A stretch of 64,000 nucleotides of DNA from Zoogloea sp016790385 (GTDB taxonomy: Bacteria; Pseudomonadota; Gammaproteobacteria; Burkholderiales; Rhodocyclaceae), in assembly GCF_041916735.1 (NCBI RefSeq), contig NZ_JAYRYY010000014.1; one strand, written 5' to 3'. The stretch's first letter is position 1. Each line of letters starts with the position of its first letter. Of this stretch, positions 34,680 through 43,520 are shown piece after piece. The notes beneath the pieces are model-generated. The model was not told the origin of the DNA. It saw only the letters and a program-made list of their open reading frames with translations, and searched no databases. The position numbers were made by a program, and so were the translations under genes.

Positions 34680-36551
34680 ATGCACGCCCCGTCCCACCCT
34701 GACCGGAAGGACATGCTCGCCCCGGCGGATCTGGCCGCCTGCGAGCAGTTGTTTGCCCACACTCCGGATGCCGACCAGCAGGCCATGCTCATCAGCACCG
34801 CCGTCATGGTGCTGTGGGACGAAGGCCGGCAGTTCCAACGTTTCGACCCGTGGCTGCTGCGCGGCCAACAGGTACTCGACAACCCCGGCCTGAGCCCCGC
34901 CGCCCGGGCCGCCCTGGGCATTCACCTGCTCATTGCCCGCACCCTCGGCAGCGCCTGTCTTGCCGAACTGGCTCCGGCCCTCGCCGCCCTGCGCCGGCAG
35001 GTGGAAGAAGCCGGCAGCGACGCCCTGCACCTTCTCCTCGCCGCCCTCGACGCCTACATCCTCGCCATGGGGGGTGACACCCACGGCGCCGACGAGCGCA
35101 TCAAGGACGCCATGCCCCTCGCCCGTCTTGAGGGCCCCACCCTGCTGCCCGGCGCACAACTGGCCAGCATGGGAGCGCTCGTCAGCATTCTGCGTGGCGA
35201 CGCCGACGGCGCCATGCAGCGCATCGACGCCATGCTCACCCACCCCGCCGCCGACCAGCTGCCCGCGGGCATCCTGCTCATGGCCCGCGCCCACCGCCTC
35301 CAGGCCCTGGCCGTCACGGGCAGCGAGCAGGCCATCGAACAGGCCGCAACCGCCCTGCGCCAGCAGATCGTCCCGGCCCGCAACGCCTACCTGCAAAGCT
35401 ACCTGCATTTTTCCCTCGGAGTCGCCGACCTGCACCAGGGCCGCCCGGCCGCCGCACTCACCCACGCCGCCATGTCCATCGAACGCGCCCTTTCCGGTGG
35501 ATGCCAGGCGGCAACCCTCGTGCCCAGCCTGCTCCACGCCCAGGCCCTCGCCGATCTCGCCCGCGACACCGAAGCCGCCGAAGCGCTCTCCCGCAGCCTG
35601 GCCAGCTGGAAACGCCACGGCTACCACCTCATCGCCGCCGCCGCCCACCTGGAGCAGACCCGACTGCACCTGCGCCAGGGCGCCCCGGCCGCCGCCCGCG
35701 CCAGCCTCGACGCCGCCCGCCGCCTGCTGCCCGCCGATCAGGCCCTGCCCGACTATCACCGCCCGACAGGCTTTGCTGCACGTCTCGCCGCCCAGTGCCT
35801 GCCGGCCCCACCCGTGGCATGCGCAACGAACCCGGCGCGGGTCCGCATCACCACCCTCGGCAGCTTCGGGGTCGAGATTGACGGCCGCCCGCTCTACGAC
35901 CGGGACTGGCACGGCCCCCGCACCAAGACCCTGCTGAAGGCCCTGATCGTCCTGGGTGGAAGCAAGGTGGGCAGCACCCAGCTGGGCGATCTCCTGTGGC
36001 CGGAAGCGGAAGGCGACCGGGCCCGCCAGGCCCTCAAGACGGCCCTCTCGCGCCTGCGCCGGGCCGGCCTGCAACCCGGCCAGAGCCAGCCGCCACTGTG
36101 GATCGCCACCCGCCACGGCCAAATCTCCCTGGTCAGCGGCCTGTGTACGGTGGATGCCATCCTCTTTCAGCAGGCCCTCGCCGCCGCGCCACCCGGCAAC
36201 CCCGCCGCCCTCGACGCGGCCCTGCGCCTGTACCGGGCCGATTTTCTGCCCGCCGACCTGGACGAAGCCTGGATCGTCGCCCACCGGGAACACCTCCGGA
36301 GACTCTACCTGGCGCACGTCCGCGCCCTCGCCGAACAGTGTCTTGAACAGGGCACGACGGGCACCGCCGAGCCCCACCTGGAACGGGCGCTCACCCTGGC
36401 GCCGAGCGACGAACGCCACTACGCCCTGCTCATCCGCCTGCAATTGGCGGCCGGCTGCCCGGGCCTCGCCAGCCAGACCCGGCAACGGGCCCACGAGGCC
36501 CTCGCGCACAACGGCTGGACGGCCGCCGGCGCGGCATCAGAGGTGCCCTGA
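34680..36551 (+). CDS. SARP/BTAD-type transcriptional regulator with N-terminal helical repeats
   Basis: This 623-residue regulator has an unusual order. Residues 1-380 are all-helical TPR-like repeats (ADLAACEQLFAHTPDADQQA, then many Ala/Leu-rich pairs). An OmpR-type winged helix follows at about 390-475 (VRITTLGSFGVEIDGRPL, TQLGDLLWPEAEGDRARQAL, LKTALSRLRRAGL). A BTAD domain ends the protein (LDAALRLYRADFLPADLDEAW, HLERALTLAPSDE). Actinobacterial SARPs usually place the DNA-binding domain first. It lies 84 bases upstream of a PEP-CTERM gene in the same direction, and a direct repeat of the SARP-site type lies between them, so it probably activates that gene. Confidence 0.82.
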   Translation: MHAPSHPDRKDMLAPADLAACEQLFAHTPDADQQAMLISTAVMVLWDEGRQFQRFDPWLLRGQQVLDNPGLSPAARAALGIHLLIARTLGSACLAELAPALAALRRQVEEAGSDALHLLLAALDAYILAMGGDTHGADERIKDAMPLARLEGPTLLPGAQLASMGALVSILRGDADGAMQRIDAMLTHPAADQLPAGILLMARAHRLQALAVTGSEQAIEQAATALRQQIVPARNAYLQSYLHFSLGVADLHQGRPAAALTHAAMSIERALSGGCQAATLVPSLLHAQALADLARDTEAAEALSRSLASWKRHGYHLIAAAAHLEQTRLHLRQGAPAAARASLDAARRLLPADQALPDYHRPTGFAARLAAQCLPAPPVACATNPARVRITTLGSFGVEIDGRPLYDRDWHGPRTKTLLKALIVLGGSKVGSTQLGDLLWPEAEGDRARQALKTALSRLRRAGLQPGQSQPPLWIATRHGQISLVSGLCTVDAILFQQALAAAPPGNPAALDAALRLYRADFLPADLDEAWIVAHREHLRRLYLAHVRALAEQCLEQGTTGTAEPHLERALTLAPSDERHYALLIRLQLAAGCPGLASQTRQRAHEALAHNGWTAAGAASEVP

Positions 36552-36572
36552 CGCGCCCGGCCGGCGGAGTCT

Positions 36573-36589
36573 GTTACCGATTGGTTACC
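36573..36589 (+). promoter_or_regulatory. direct repeat with 11-base period, candidate SARP operator
   Basis: GTTACC occurs at 36573-36578 and 36584-36589, a period of 11 bases. SARP regulators are known to bind heptameric direct repeats with this period upstream of their targets. It lies between the SARP gene and the PEP-CTERM gene. Confidence 0.45.
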
Positions 36590-36635
36590 CCGGCGGATGA
36601 AAAATGGCGGAAGCATCCGACCACAAGGGGACATC

Positions 36636-38219
36636 ATGAAAGCGCGCTCATTCGTCCAGACCCTGGCAGCGGGCAGCCTCGTTGCCTCGGCAACGCTGGC
36701 CCACGCCGTGCCCGGCCTGACACTCCTGCACCCGCAGCAGGCCCTCAGCCTTCAAGAGGCCTACGCCAACCGGGCCGCCAGCACCATCGGGCTGGGCAAC
36801 ACCCCGGCCATCACCGGCGGGAGCGTTTCCGGCAGTTACAGCCTGCCCGGCATGAGCTTCAACGACGGAGACGCCTTCAACGCCAGTTACAGCCAGACCG
36901 TGACCCTCGGCTACTGCCCCCTGTGCTACCAGCACACTTACCCGATGAGCACGTCCTGGGACTTCGGCACGACCACCGAGACCCTCGCCGGCAATTACAA
37001 CCTGGGTTTCTCCCTGGGCAAGATCACCCTGCCCACCACCACCGTCTATGCCGGCGAAAAGCTGGGCCTCTTCAGTACTGGCGTGGAGTGGACCACGGGC
37101 AGCTTCAACAACAGCCAGAACTTCAGCTATTCCACCGCCAGCGCCTTCTCGGCCGACTTTCCCTTTGACGGGCTGGGCACTTTCGCCATGCAGATCGCCC
37201 AGTCGCCAACCGCCCTGACGCTCTCGGGCAGCATGCCGGCGGTGCCCGGCACCAGCCTGAGCGGCAACTTCTCGGCCACCCTGGGCGCCGGCACGCCCTT
37301 CGATGACGGCTATGCCGAATACAACAGCGGCTATGCCCGGCTGGGCGGGAAAGGCAGCGTAAAGACCACCGGCGGCTCCCTGACCGGAATGGGCAACGGT
37401 GAAGCCTACCTGCTCGGCAGTGGCGCCACCGATGCATGGGCCACGGGCGCCGACCTGATCTCCCTGCTCGGGCAGATCCTGCTGCCGCCACCGACCAGCG
37501 TTGTCGGCGGCGCGCTGACCGCCATCGGCTACATCATGGACCTCAACACCAACTACGGCCTCAAGCTGATGCGCCAGGACTACCTCAACGTCAAGGCCAC
37601 CAGCACGCCCGTGCTTGTCGTTCCCGAGGACGCGCCCAAGGGCGTGGGGCAGGTCACCCTGGACGGCCATTTCGACTACCACGTGAGTGCCACATCCTTG
37701 TACTACTACGTGCCCGAAATGTCGGTCGTCGCCGACAGCACCTTCACCGACCCGCGCACCCTGCTCTCCATCCACCCCGACATGGCCCTCCGGGTGGCCG
37801 CAACCGACTGGACCGAGCTGGACGGGCGAGCCAACTTCTCGTTGAGCACCACCCTCAAGGTGGAGGACGCCTGCGAGATCCACGCCGCGCAGATGATGGA
37901 CTACTACCTCTCCCAGAACCGCGTACCGGTGGTGAATCCCTATGATGAATGCACACTGCCGCGACTGCTCGAGATTGCCGGCGTGATGATCCAGGGCGGC
38001 ACCCCCGGGTCCAGCCCCGACACGGCCGCCGGACTGCCCGTGGAGGACACGCCCGGCACGCTGCAAAACACCCAGACCGGCCCGGATCTGTCCCTGCCCG
38101 ACGACGTCTATACCTTCAACGGCACCGACATCGTGAGCTCCGTGCCCGAACCCGCCACCGCCGGCCTGGTGGCGCTGGGCGCCCTGGCCTCCGGTCTTGG
38201 CAGGCGCCGCCGGCGCTGA
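36636..38219 (+). CDS. large PEP-CTERM surface protein
   Basis: This exported protein of 527 residues has a signal peptide (MKARSFVQTLAAGSLVASA, cleavage near AHA) and a C-terminal sorting signal: VPEPATAGLVALGALASGL followed by a run of arginines. The middle is rich in Gly, Ser, Thr and Tyr, with beta-rich repeats and no enzyme motif recognised. PEP-CTERM proteins are processed by exosortase (EpsH/XrtA) and are tied to exopolysaccharide and floc formation; no exosortase gene is in the window. ATG follows AAGGGG. It is probably controlled by the upstream SARP gene. Confidence 0.85.
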   Translation: MKARSFVQTLAAGSLVASATLAHAVPGLTLLHPQQALSLQEAYANRAASTIGLGNTPAITGGSVSGSYSLPGMSFNDGDAFNASYSQTVTLGYCPLCYQHTYPMSTSWDFGTTTETLAGNYNLGFSLGKITLPTTTVYAGEKLGLFSTGVEWTTGSFNNSQNFSYSTASAFSADFPFDGLGTFAMQIAQSPTALTLSGSMPAVPGTSLSGNFSATLGAGTPFDDGYAEYNSGYARLGGKGSVKTTGGSLTGMGNGEAYLLGSGATDAWATGADLISLLGQILLPPPTSVVGGALTAIGYIMDLNTNYGLKLMRQDYLNVKATSTPVLVVPEDAPKGVGQVTLDGHFDYHVSATSLYYYVPEMSVVADSTFTDPRTLLSIHPDMALRVAATDWTELDGRANFSLSTTLKVEDACEIHAAQMMDYYLSQNRVPVVNPYDECTLPRLLEIAGVMIQGGTPGSSPDTAAGLPVEDTPGTLQNTQTGPDLSLPDDVYTFNGTDIVSSVPEPATAGLVALGALASGLGRRRRR

Positions 38220-38267
38220 GACAACATCGTCGCGAGCGGGCCGCGCGGCGGATCGATTCGCGCCTGC

Positions 38268-39476
38268 TCAGTACAGCAGGAAATCCCGCCGCGTCTCCAG
38301 CCACTCCCGCTCGTCGGCATAGGCCAGCACGTCCAGGTCGCCCGGGCGGGCGGTGGCATCATCCACCCACTCGCGCAGCAGGGTCGAGCCGTTGATGAGA
38401 TCGATGGCGAGGCGATCGTGTTCGTACTCGTAGGGAAAATCACGCCACAGGGGGTAGTCCCGCTGAAGCCGGCGGATCGCCTTGAAGGCCAGAGCCTGGA
38501 GGCGCCAGGGGCGGAATGCGGCGTGGTTGTAGTGGGTCGGGTCTTCCACGTGGATCTGCACCCCATTGCACAGCGTGCCCGCATGCTTGTGGAAGGTGGG
38601 CTCGAACCAGCAGTCGCGCAGGCGGCAGCCGGCCAGCCACTTGGGCGCAATCGCCTCCATGTGGGCAATCACCTGCCGGGCATCGATGTCCGGCGCCCCG
38701 AACAATTCCAGCGGTCGCGTGGTGCCACGCCCTTCCGACAGGGTCGTGCCTTCCAGCATCACCGCGCCGGCGTAGGCCCGGGCCATGGACAGGTTGGGGG
38801 CGTTCGGGCTGGGGTTCACCCAGCTGCGCTCACCCAGCGGCCAGCCGTAGCCGGGGGCCGCGTCGGGCTCCCAGCCGGTCATGGTGATCACCTCGCATTC
38901 CACGTCGAGCTTGAGGGTGGCGATGAACCAGCGGGCCAGCTCGCCCATGGTCATGCCATGGCGCATGGGTAGCGGCCCGGCGCCGACAAAGCTCTCCCAG
39001 CCCGCTTGCAGCAGGGTGCCCTCCACGGGCCGGCCCACGGGGTTGGGGCGGTCGAGCACCCACACCGCCTTCTTGTGCCGGGCGGCGGCCTCCAGCACAT
39101 AGCGCAGGGTGGTGATGAAGGTGTAGATGCGGCAACCCAGGTCCTGTAGATCCACCAGCAGCACATCAAAGCGATCCATCATCGGCGCGGTGGGACGGCG
39201 CACTTCGCCGTACAGGCTGAATACCGGAATGCCGTGCTGGGGGTCGAAGTAATCGGACGACTCGACCATGTTGTCCTGCTTGTCGCCACGCAGGCCATGC
39301 TGGGGGCCGAAGGCCGCCGAAAGCTGGATGTCGGGCAAGGCAGCCAGGGCATCGACCGCGTGGGTCAGGTCGCGGGTGAGGGAGGCCGGGTGGGCCAGCA
39401 GTGCCACCCGTTTGCCCGCCAGGGGGCGGCGCAGGGCGGGGTCGGCAAGAAGGCGGTCGAGACCGAACTGGATCAT
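38268..39476 (-). CDS. DUF1343 / NamZ-like exo-beta-N-acetylmuramidase family protein
   Basis: This protein of 402 residues shows the DUF1343 pattern: GKRVALLAHPASLTRDLTHA, FGPQHGLRGDKQDNM, VFSLYGEVRRPTA, DVLLVDLQDLGCRIYTFITT, VLDRPNPVGRPVEG, LEGTTLSEGRGTTRPLELFG and WLAGCRLRDCWFEPTFHKH. NamZ (glycoside hydrolase family 171) removes terminal N-acetylmuramic acid from peptidoglycan fragments. No signal peptide was seen, so a cytoplasmic recycling role is likely. Its start overlaps the end of the DOMON-like gene by 4 bases on the same strand. Confidence 0.85.
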   Translation of the reverse strand: MIQFGLDRLLADPALRRPLAGKRVALLAHPASLTRDLTHAVDALAALPDIQLSAAFGPQHGLRGDKQDNMVESSDYFDPQHGIPVFSLYGEVRRPTAPMMDRFDVLLVDLQDLGCRIYTFITTLRYVLEAAARHKKAVWVLDRPNPVGRPVEGTLLQAGWESFVGAGPLPMRHGMTMGELARWFIATLKLDVECEVITMTGWEPDAAPGYGWPLGERSWVNPSPNAPNLSMARAYAGAVMLEGTTLSEGRGTTRPLELFGAPDIDARQVIAHMEAIAPKWLAGCRLRDCWFEPTFHKHAGTLCNGVQIHVEDPTHYNHAAFRPWRLQALAFKAIRRLQRDYPLWRDFPYEYEHDRLAIDLINGSTLLREWVDDATARPGDLDVLAYADEREWLETRRDFLLY

Positions 39477-40015
39477 GGTGTCGGGGCCGGTAAGGCGAGG
39501 ATGAAGCCCTCGCGGTGGTGAAAATCGGGCTTGCCGGGCGGATGGCCCAGAGCCCAGTAATGGTGGCTGCCGTCGACGTGCTCGACGACGGCGGTGATAC
39601 CCAAGCGCAGCGCCCCGGCCGGCAGGGCCGACGCAGGCAGGGTCAGCGCCAGCGTCAGGGCATCGCCCGACCGCCGCCAGTCAAGCTGCGGCGCCGGCAT
39701 GGCGGGGCTGTCCGTGCGCACCCGGTAGGCGGAAAAATCGAAGCGCATCCACTGCCCCCCCGGTGAAAAATTGAACTCCCGGTAGGCCTCGCCGCCCTCA
39801 GCCATCACGAACAGCTCGAAGCAGGTATGCGCCCACAGACGCTCAGGGGGCAGCCCGCCCACCGGTATGCGCAGCCCGTCCAGCGCCCCCTCCAGCCGGT
39901 AGCACAGACCCAGCCCCCCATCGGCGTCCCGCGTCACCGCTACGCCGATGCGCCGCACGCAGGCATCGGGCGCAGCCGGGTGGCACACGAGTTCGAGGGG
40001 CGAGACAGGCGTCAT
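39473..40015 (-). CDS. DOMON-like domain protein
   Basis: This 180-residue protein is a beta-sandwich with motifs LWAHTCFELFVMAEGGEAYREFNFSPGGQW in two parts (residues about 65-95), FDFSAYRVRTD and WALGHPPGKPDFHHREGF at the end. These match the DOMON-like/cellulose-binding-like family found in many proteobacteria beside DUF1343 genes. No signal peptide was seen. It may bind sugar or haem, but no ligand can be assigned. It is translationally coupled with the NamZ-like gene downstream (ATGA overlap). Confidence 0.75.
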   Translation of the reverse strand: MTPVSPLELVCHPAAPDACVRRIGVAVTRDADGGLGLCYRLEGALDGLRIPVGGLPPERLWAHTCFELFVMAEGGEAYREFNFSPGGQWMRFDFSAYRVRTDSPAMPAPQLDWRRSGDALTLALTLPASALPAGALRLGITAVVEHVDGSHHYWALGHPPGKPDFHHREGFILALPAPTP

Positions 40016-40119
40016 GGGTTCTCAGGCGGGCGTCGGACCGCGCAGTTTAGCGGGTACGGGCAACACGTTAAACTCCCGTCACTTTCCGCGGTCAATCCGC
40101 CTCCGTCATCCGCGATCCC

Positions 40120-40596
40120 ATGTCCGCCCCCCACGCCCCCATCCAACGCAGCCTGCTCGACCGCCTGCGCCAGGTTGCCCTTTTCGAGATCGGCGGCCTG
40201 CTGCTGATCAGCCCGCCTTTTGTGTGGCTGTCGGGCGTTCCGGCGGTGGACTCCATCGGCCTGCTGCTCATCCTGGCCCTCATGGCCGCCCTGTGGAACG
40301 GCGCCTACAATACCGCCTTCGACTGGATCGAAGGGCGCCTCACCGGCCGCACCGCAGATCGCCGCCCGTGGCCCCTGCGCATCGCCCACGCGGCGGGCTT
40401 CGAAGGCGGCCTCCTGCTAATGACCCTGCCGGTGATCGTGCTGTGGACCGGCATGGACTGGCTCACGGCCCTGGTGGCCGACATCGGCCTGGCCCTTGCC
40501 TACACGGTCTATGCCTTCGGCTTCAACCTGGCCTACGACCGCCTCTTTCCCATCGTCGCCCCCACTCCCCCACTCCCCCACTCCCCTGACCCTTGA
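40120..40596 (+). CDS. PACE-family (chlorhexidine/biocide) efflux transporter
   Basis: This protein of 158 residues has four membrane helices in two tandem BTP domains. The hallmarks are RLRQVALFEIGGLLL, ALWNGAYNTAFDWIEGR, then HAAGFEGGLLLMTLPVIV and AYTVYAFGFNLAYDRLFP. These match the AceI/PACE family, including the W-N-x-x-x-N and E-G-x-x motifs. The family exports chlorhexidine, acriflavine and short diamines by proton exchange. It is probably followed by the HMA-like gene on one transcript. Confidence 0.88.
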   Translation: MSAPHAPIQRSLLDRLRQVALFEIGGLLLISPPFVWLSGVPAVDSIGLLLILALMAALWNGAYNTAFDWIEGRLTGRTADRRPWPLRIAHAAGFEGGLLLMTLPVIVLWTGMDWLTALVADIGLALAYTVYAFGFNLAYDRLFPIVAPTPPLPHSPDP

Positions 40597-40607
40597 GAGC
40601 CCCCACC

Positions 40608-40811
40608 ATGCCCACCACCACCCTCATCATCACCGGCATGCAGTCCGACGACTGCCTGCGCACCGTCATGAACGCCATCCAGGATCTGCCCTGCATCGGC
40701 TACGTGGACGTCTCCCTGGAAACCGGTCGCGCCGAGATCGAGCACACCGGCATGGTCACCGAAGGCGACATCCGCTCCGCCATCGAGGAAGCCGGGTATC
40801 CGACACGCTGA
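40608..40811 (+). CDS. small heavy-metal-associated (HMA-like) domain protein with a single cysteine
   Basis: This 67-residue single-domain protein has the beta-alpha-beta fold of HMA metallochaperones (TTTLIITGM, then CLRTVMNAIQ, YVDVSLETGRAEIEHTG, IRSAIEEAGYPT). The usual GMTCxxC loop is replaced by GMQSDDC, so the first metal-binding cysteine is a serine. It may bind metal weakly or not at all. It starts 11 bases after the PACE gene. Confidence 0.7.
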   Translation: MPTTTLIITGMQSDDCLRTVMNAIQDLPCIGYVDVSLETGRAEIEHTGMVTEGDIRSAIEEAGYPTR

Positions 40812-40925
40812 CCACTGCGCGGGGCTGCCCCCGCGTGGCCGGGCCGTTGCGGTCGGCCCATTCGAAGGTGGGAGCCCTGCCCCCGCCCGCTATAATCCGC
40901 CCCTTCACCCCAGCAGGATCTCACC

Positions 40926-41777
40926 GTGTCCGACCGCCTTGCCGTCCTTCCCCAGTACCTGATCCCCAAGCAGGCCATCACCATGCTGGCCGGCAAACTC
41001 GCCAGCGCCCAGGCCGGGGGGCTCACCACCTCGGTGATCCGCTGGTTCGTGGGGCGCTACGGGGTAAACATGGCCGAGGCCGCCAACCCGGACATCGCCA
41101 GCTACGCCAGCTTCAATGATTTCTTCACCCGCCCCCTCAAGGCCGGCGCCCGCCCCCTGGCCGACGCCGACTTCCTCTGCCCGGTGGACGGCGCCATCAG
41201 CCAGTTCGGCCGCATCGACCGGGACCGCATCTTCCAGGCCAAAGGCCACGACTACTCCACCCACACCCTGGTGGGCGGCGACCGGGACCTGGCCATCCAG
41301 TTCCAGGACGGTGAGTTCGCCACCCTCTACCTGAGCCCGCGGGACTACCACCGCATCCACATGCCCTGCGACGGCCGCCTGACGCGCATGATCTATGTGC
41401 CCGGCGCCCTGTTCTCGGTCAATCCCACCACCGCCCGGGGCGTGCCCGGGCTGTTCGCCCGCAACGAGCGGGTGGTGTGCGTCTTCGAGAACGACGAGAT
41501 CGGCCCCTTCGTGCTGGTGCTGGTGGGGGCCACCATCGTGGGCAGCATGGCCACCGTATGGCAGGGCCAGATCAACCCGCCCCGCCCCGGCAAGATCCGC
41601 GAGTGGGACTACGCCCCCGGCCAGGTCACCCTGAAAAAGGGCGATGAGATGGGCCGCTTCCTGCTCGGCTCCACGGTGGTCATGCTCTTTCCCAAGAGGC
41701 GCCTCGCCTTCAACCCCGACTGGGCGCCCGCCCGCCCCATCCGCATGGGCGAAGCCATGGGCAGCCGGGCGGTGTAA
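40926..41777 (+). CDS. psd: phosphatidylserine decarboxylase proenzyme
   Basis: This 283-residue membrane-associated proenzyme makes phosphatidylethanolamine from phosphatidylserine. Features are the catalytic region PVDGAISQFGRI, LSPRDYHRIHMPCDG, the segment VNPTTARGVPGLFARNERVV, and the autocleavage motif LGST with Ser249 becoming the pyruvoyl group; the sequence ends FNPDWAPARPIRMGEAMGSRAV (given as short motifs ARPIRMGE and MGSRAV). The start is a GTG. The last 138 bases are repeated, diverged, at 45418-45555. Confidence 0.92.
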   Translation: MSDRLAVLPQYLIPKQAITMLAGKLASAQAGGLTTSVIRWFVGRYGVNMAEAANPDIASYASFNDFFTRPLKAGARPLADADFLCPVDGAISQFGRIDRDRIFQAKGHDYSTHTLVGGDRDLAIQFQDGEFATLYLSPRDYHRIHMPCDGRLTRMIYVPGALFSVNPTTARGVPGLFARNERVVCVFENDEIGPFVLVLVGATIVGSMATVWQGQINPPRPGKIREWDYAPGQVTLKKGDEMGRFLLGSTVVMLFPKRRLAFNPDWAPARPIRMGEAMGSRAV

Positions 41778-41840
41778 ACCCCGGCCGCGCTGGCGACGAT
41801 CATTGTCGCCCCGCGCTGCGCCCCCGATCAGGCTGGCACC

Positions 41841-43031
41841 TTAGTGCTTCAAGGCATGAGGCCCCCCTCGGCCACGCTGCTTGCGTGCTTCCCAGAAGCC
41901 GATGGCAAGCATGATTGCGCTGGTCAGCCAGCCGGCAACCCATAGCTCGCTCTGCAACATGACGGAGGCAAACGCCGCGAGTGCGGCGACACCGACGAGA
42001 TGGGAAACCGGAACGCAGCCATGGACCACTCGCTTGTGAATGGCGCAACCGGTCAGAAAGATCATCGGGCCGGCCGAGAGAATGAGTGCGTAGCCGAGCT
42101 TTGTGGTCTCGTGGGGATGCGCCATCACCAGATCGTTGCCGACAGCCGTCGCGATGATGCCTGCGAGGAGAATGGCGTGAATGTAGTGGAAGTAGGCACC
42201 GATCCGGCCCGGATCACTCGATTGGGTGATGGTCGCGGGGGCATCCTTGCTCGACGTTCCAAAATAGAGCCACCACATGGCCAGCGTGCCGGCGAAGGTC
42301 GCAAACATCGCCGCCACGAGGGAAATGTCCCAACGCCCGGCTTCGGCCAGCATCGCACCCGTGGCAAGCAAGGTCTCGCCCAGCGCGACAATCACAAACA
42401 GCTGGCAACGTTCGGCAAGATGCCCGCCTTCTATGGTCCAGTCGCTTGTGCGGGAGCGGCCAAGACCTGGCAGCGCAAAGCCGAACATCGGTGAGACGTA
42501 CTCGCACAGCACGGCCGCGGCCCACAGCGCAGCACGTGTCCAGTGCTCGGTGAAAGCGCCGCCAATCCAGAAACAGGCGGCAATCACCACCCAGCCGAGC
42601 ATGCGCCGGTAGTTGGCGGAAAGGGGGTGATCAGGCCCCAACTCAAAGACGATGTAGGCGGTCCTTCCAACCTGCATCGCCACATAGGCAAGCGCAAAGA
42701 CGAGGCCGCGCGCCTCGAAAGCACCATCGATGGCCGCCGCCATCACGAGCGCGAGCAGCATCGTGGCAAACAGCACACCGCGGATGCGCGGCGTCTCCGG
42801 ATCAAACCAGTTGGTGACCCAGCAGGTGTATTGCCAGCCGAGCCAGACGGCGAACCACAGGATCAGCGTCTGGACGACGCCAGTCGGTGTCAAGTTGTGC
42901 AGCAGCCCGTGGCTGAGCTGGGTGACCGCAAAGACATACACCAGATCGAAGAACAGCTCCTCGAAGGTGACGCGGGCATGGTGACCATCACGATGGCGGA
43001 GCAACGGATGCCGCTGGGCGCTGTTCGTCAT
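41841..43031 (-). CDS. low temperature requirement A (LtrA) family membrane protein
   Basis: This protein of 396 residues has about eleven or twelve membrane helices. It begins with the LtrA hallmark RVTFEELFFDLVYVFAVTQL and contains WYTxWVTNWFDPETPRIR-like WQYTCWVTNWFDPE, GGHLAERCQLFVIVALGE, and YFHYIHAILLAGIIATAVG. The family's function is not established, although first named for a cold-sensitive Listeria locus. Base composition and codon choice look less GC-biased than those of psd and the MFS gene on either side. It is 1 base after the stop of a small membrane protein gene in the same operon. Confidence 0.85.
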   Translation of the reverse strand: MTNSAQRHPLLRHRDGHHARVTFEELFFDLVYVFAVTQLSHGLLHNLTPTGVVQTLILWFAVWLGWQYTCWVTNWFDPETPRIRGVLFATMLLALVMAAAIDGAFEARGLVFALAYVAMQVGRTAYIVFELGPDHPLSANYRRMLGWVVIAACFWIGGAFTEHWTRAALWAAAVLCEYVSPMFGFALPGLGRSRTSDWTIEGGHLAERCQLFVIVALGETLLATGAMLAEAGRWDISLVAAMFATFAGTLAMWWLYFGTSSKDAPATITQSSDPGRIGAYFHYIHAILLAGIIATAVGNDLVMAHPHETTKLGYALILSAGPMIFLTGCAIHKRVVHGCVPVSHLVGVAALAAFASVMLQSELWVAGWLTSAIMLAIGFWEARKQRGRGGPHALKH

Positions 43032-43032
43032 G

Positions 43033-43299
43033 TCATCGCCCCAGGCGCCAGATCGCCATGCCGGCAATCAGCGCCGGCACCGCGAAGACGATAAGGAGAA
43101 TCGGCAATTCTTCGCGCACGGAATACCCGGCCTTGGTCACGCCAACCCACATATTGATGAGCGCGACGACAAACCAGACCGGAATGAACGCCAATGCCGC
43201 GAGCGCCAGCTTGGGCTCCGCCCCACCCCAGAGTTTTCCAAACAGCATGAAGAGACCAAACAGAATGAGGCCTCCGCCGATCACCAATACCATATGCAT
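43033..43299 (-). CDS. small membrane protein, unknown function
   Basis: This is an 88-residue protein with three hydrophobic segments (LVIGGGLILFGLFMLFG, LALAALAFIPVWFVVALI and LPILLIVFAVPALIAGMAI). No family was firmly recognised. GGGAG lies 8 bases upstream of the ATG at 43299. It immediately precedes the LtrA gene and is co-transcribed with it. The 221 bases between it and the SDR gene hold nothing recognised. Confidence 0.7.
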   Translation of the reverse strand: MHMVLVIGGGLILFGLFMLFGKLWGGAEPKLALAALAFIPVWFVVALINMWVGVTKAGYSVREELPILLIVFAVPALIAGMAIWRLGR

Positions 43300-43520
43300 G
43301 GTCTCTTCTCCCTTCACGAGAACCGCCTGAGCCTGCTGGACGTGTTCGCTCCCGCACTGGGTGGGCGAACGCCGATCATTACCTTGTACGGGCTCAAGCA
43401 GGAGTCGATGGCCTCATGCGCACCGGCAGTGCACCGTGGCATCCGTGCCATGCCGGCACCCTTGCCGCATGGGCCAATCGTGGCGTCTGGTACGGTGTCA
43501 GTCGAGACACCGCGCGGCAA

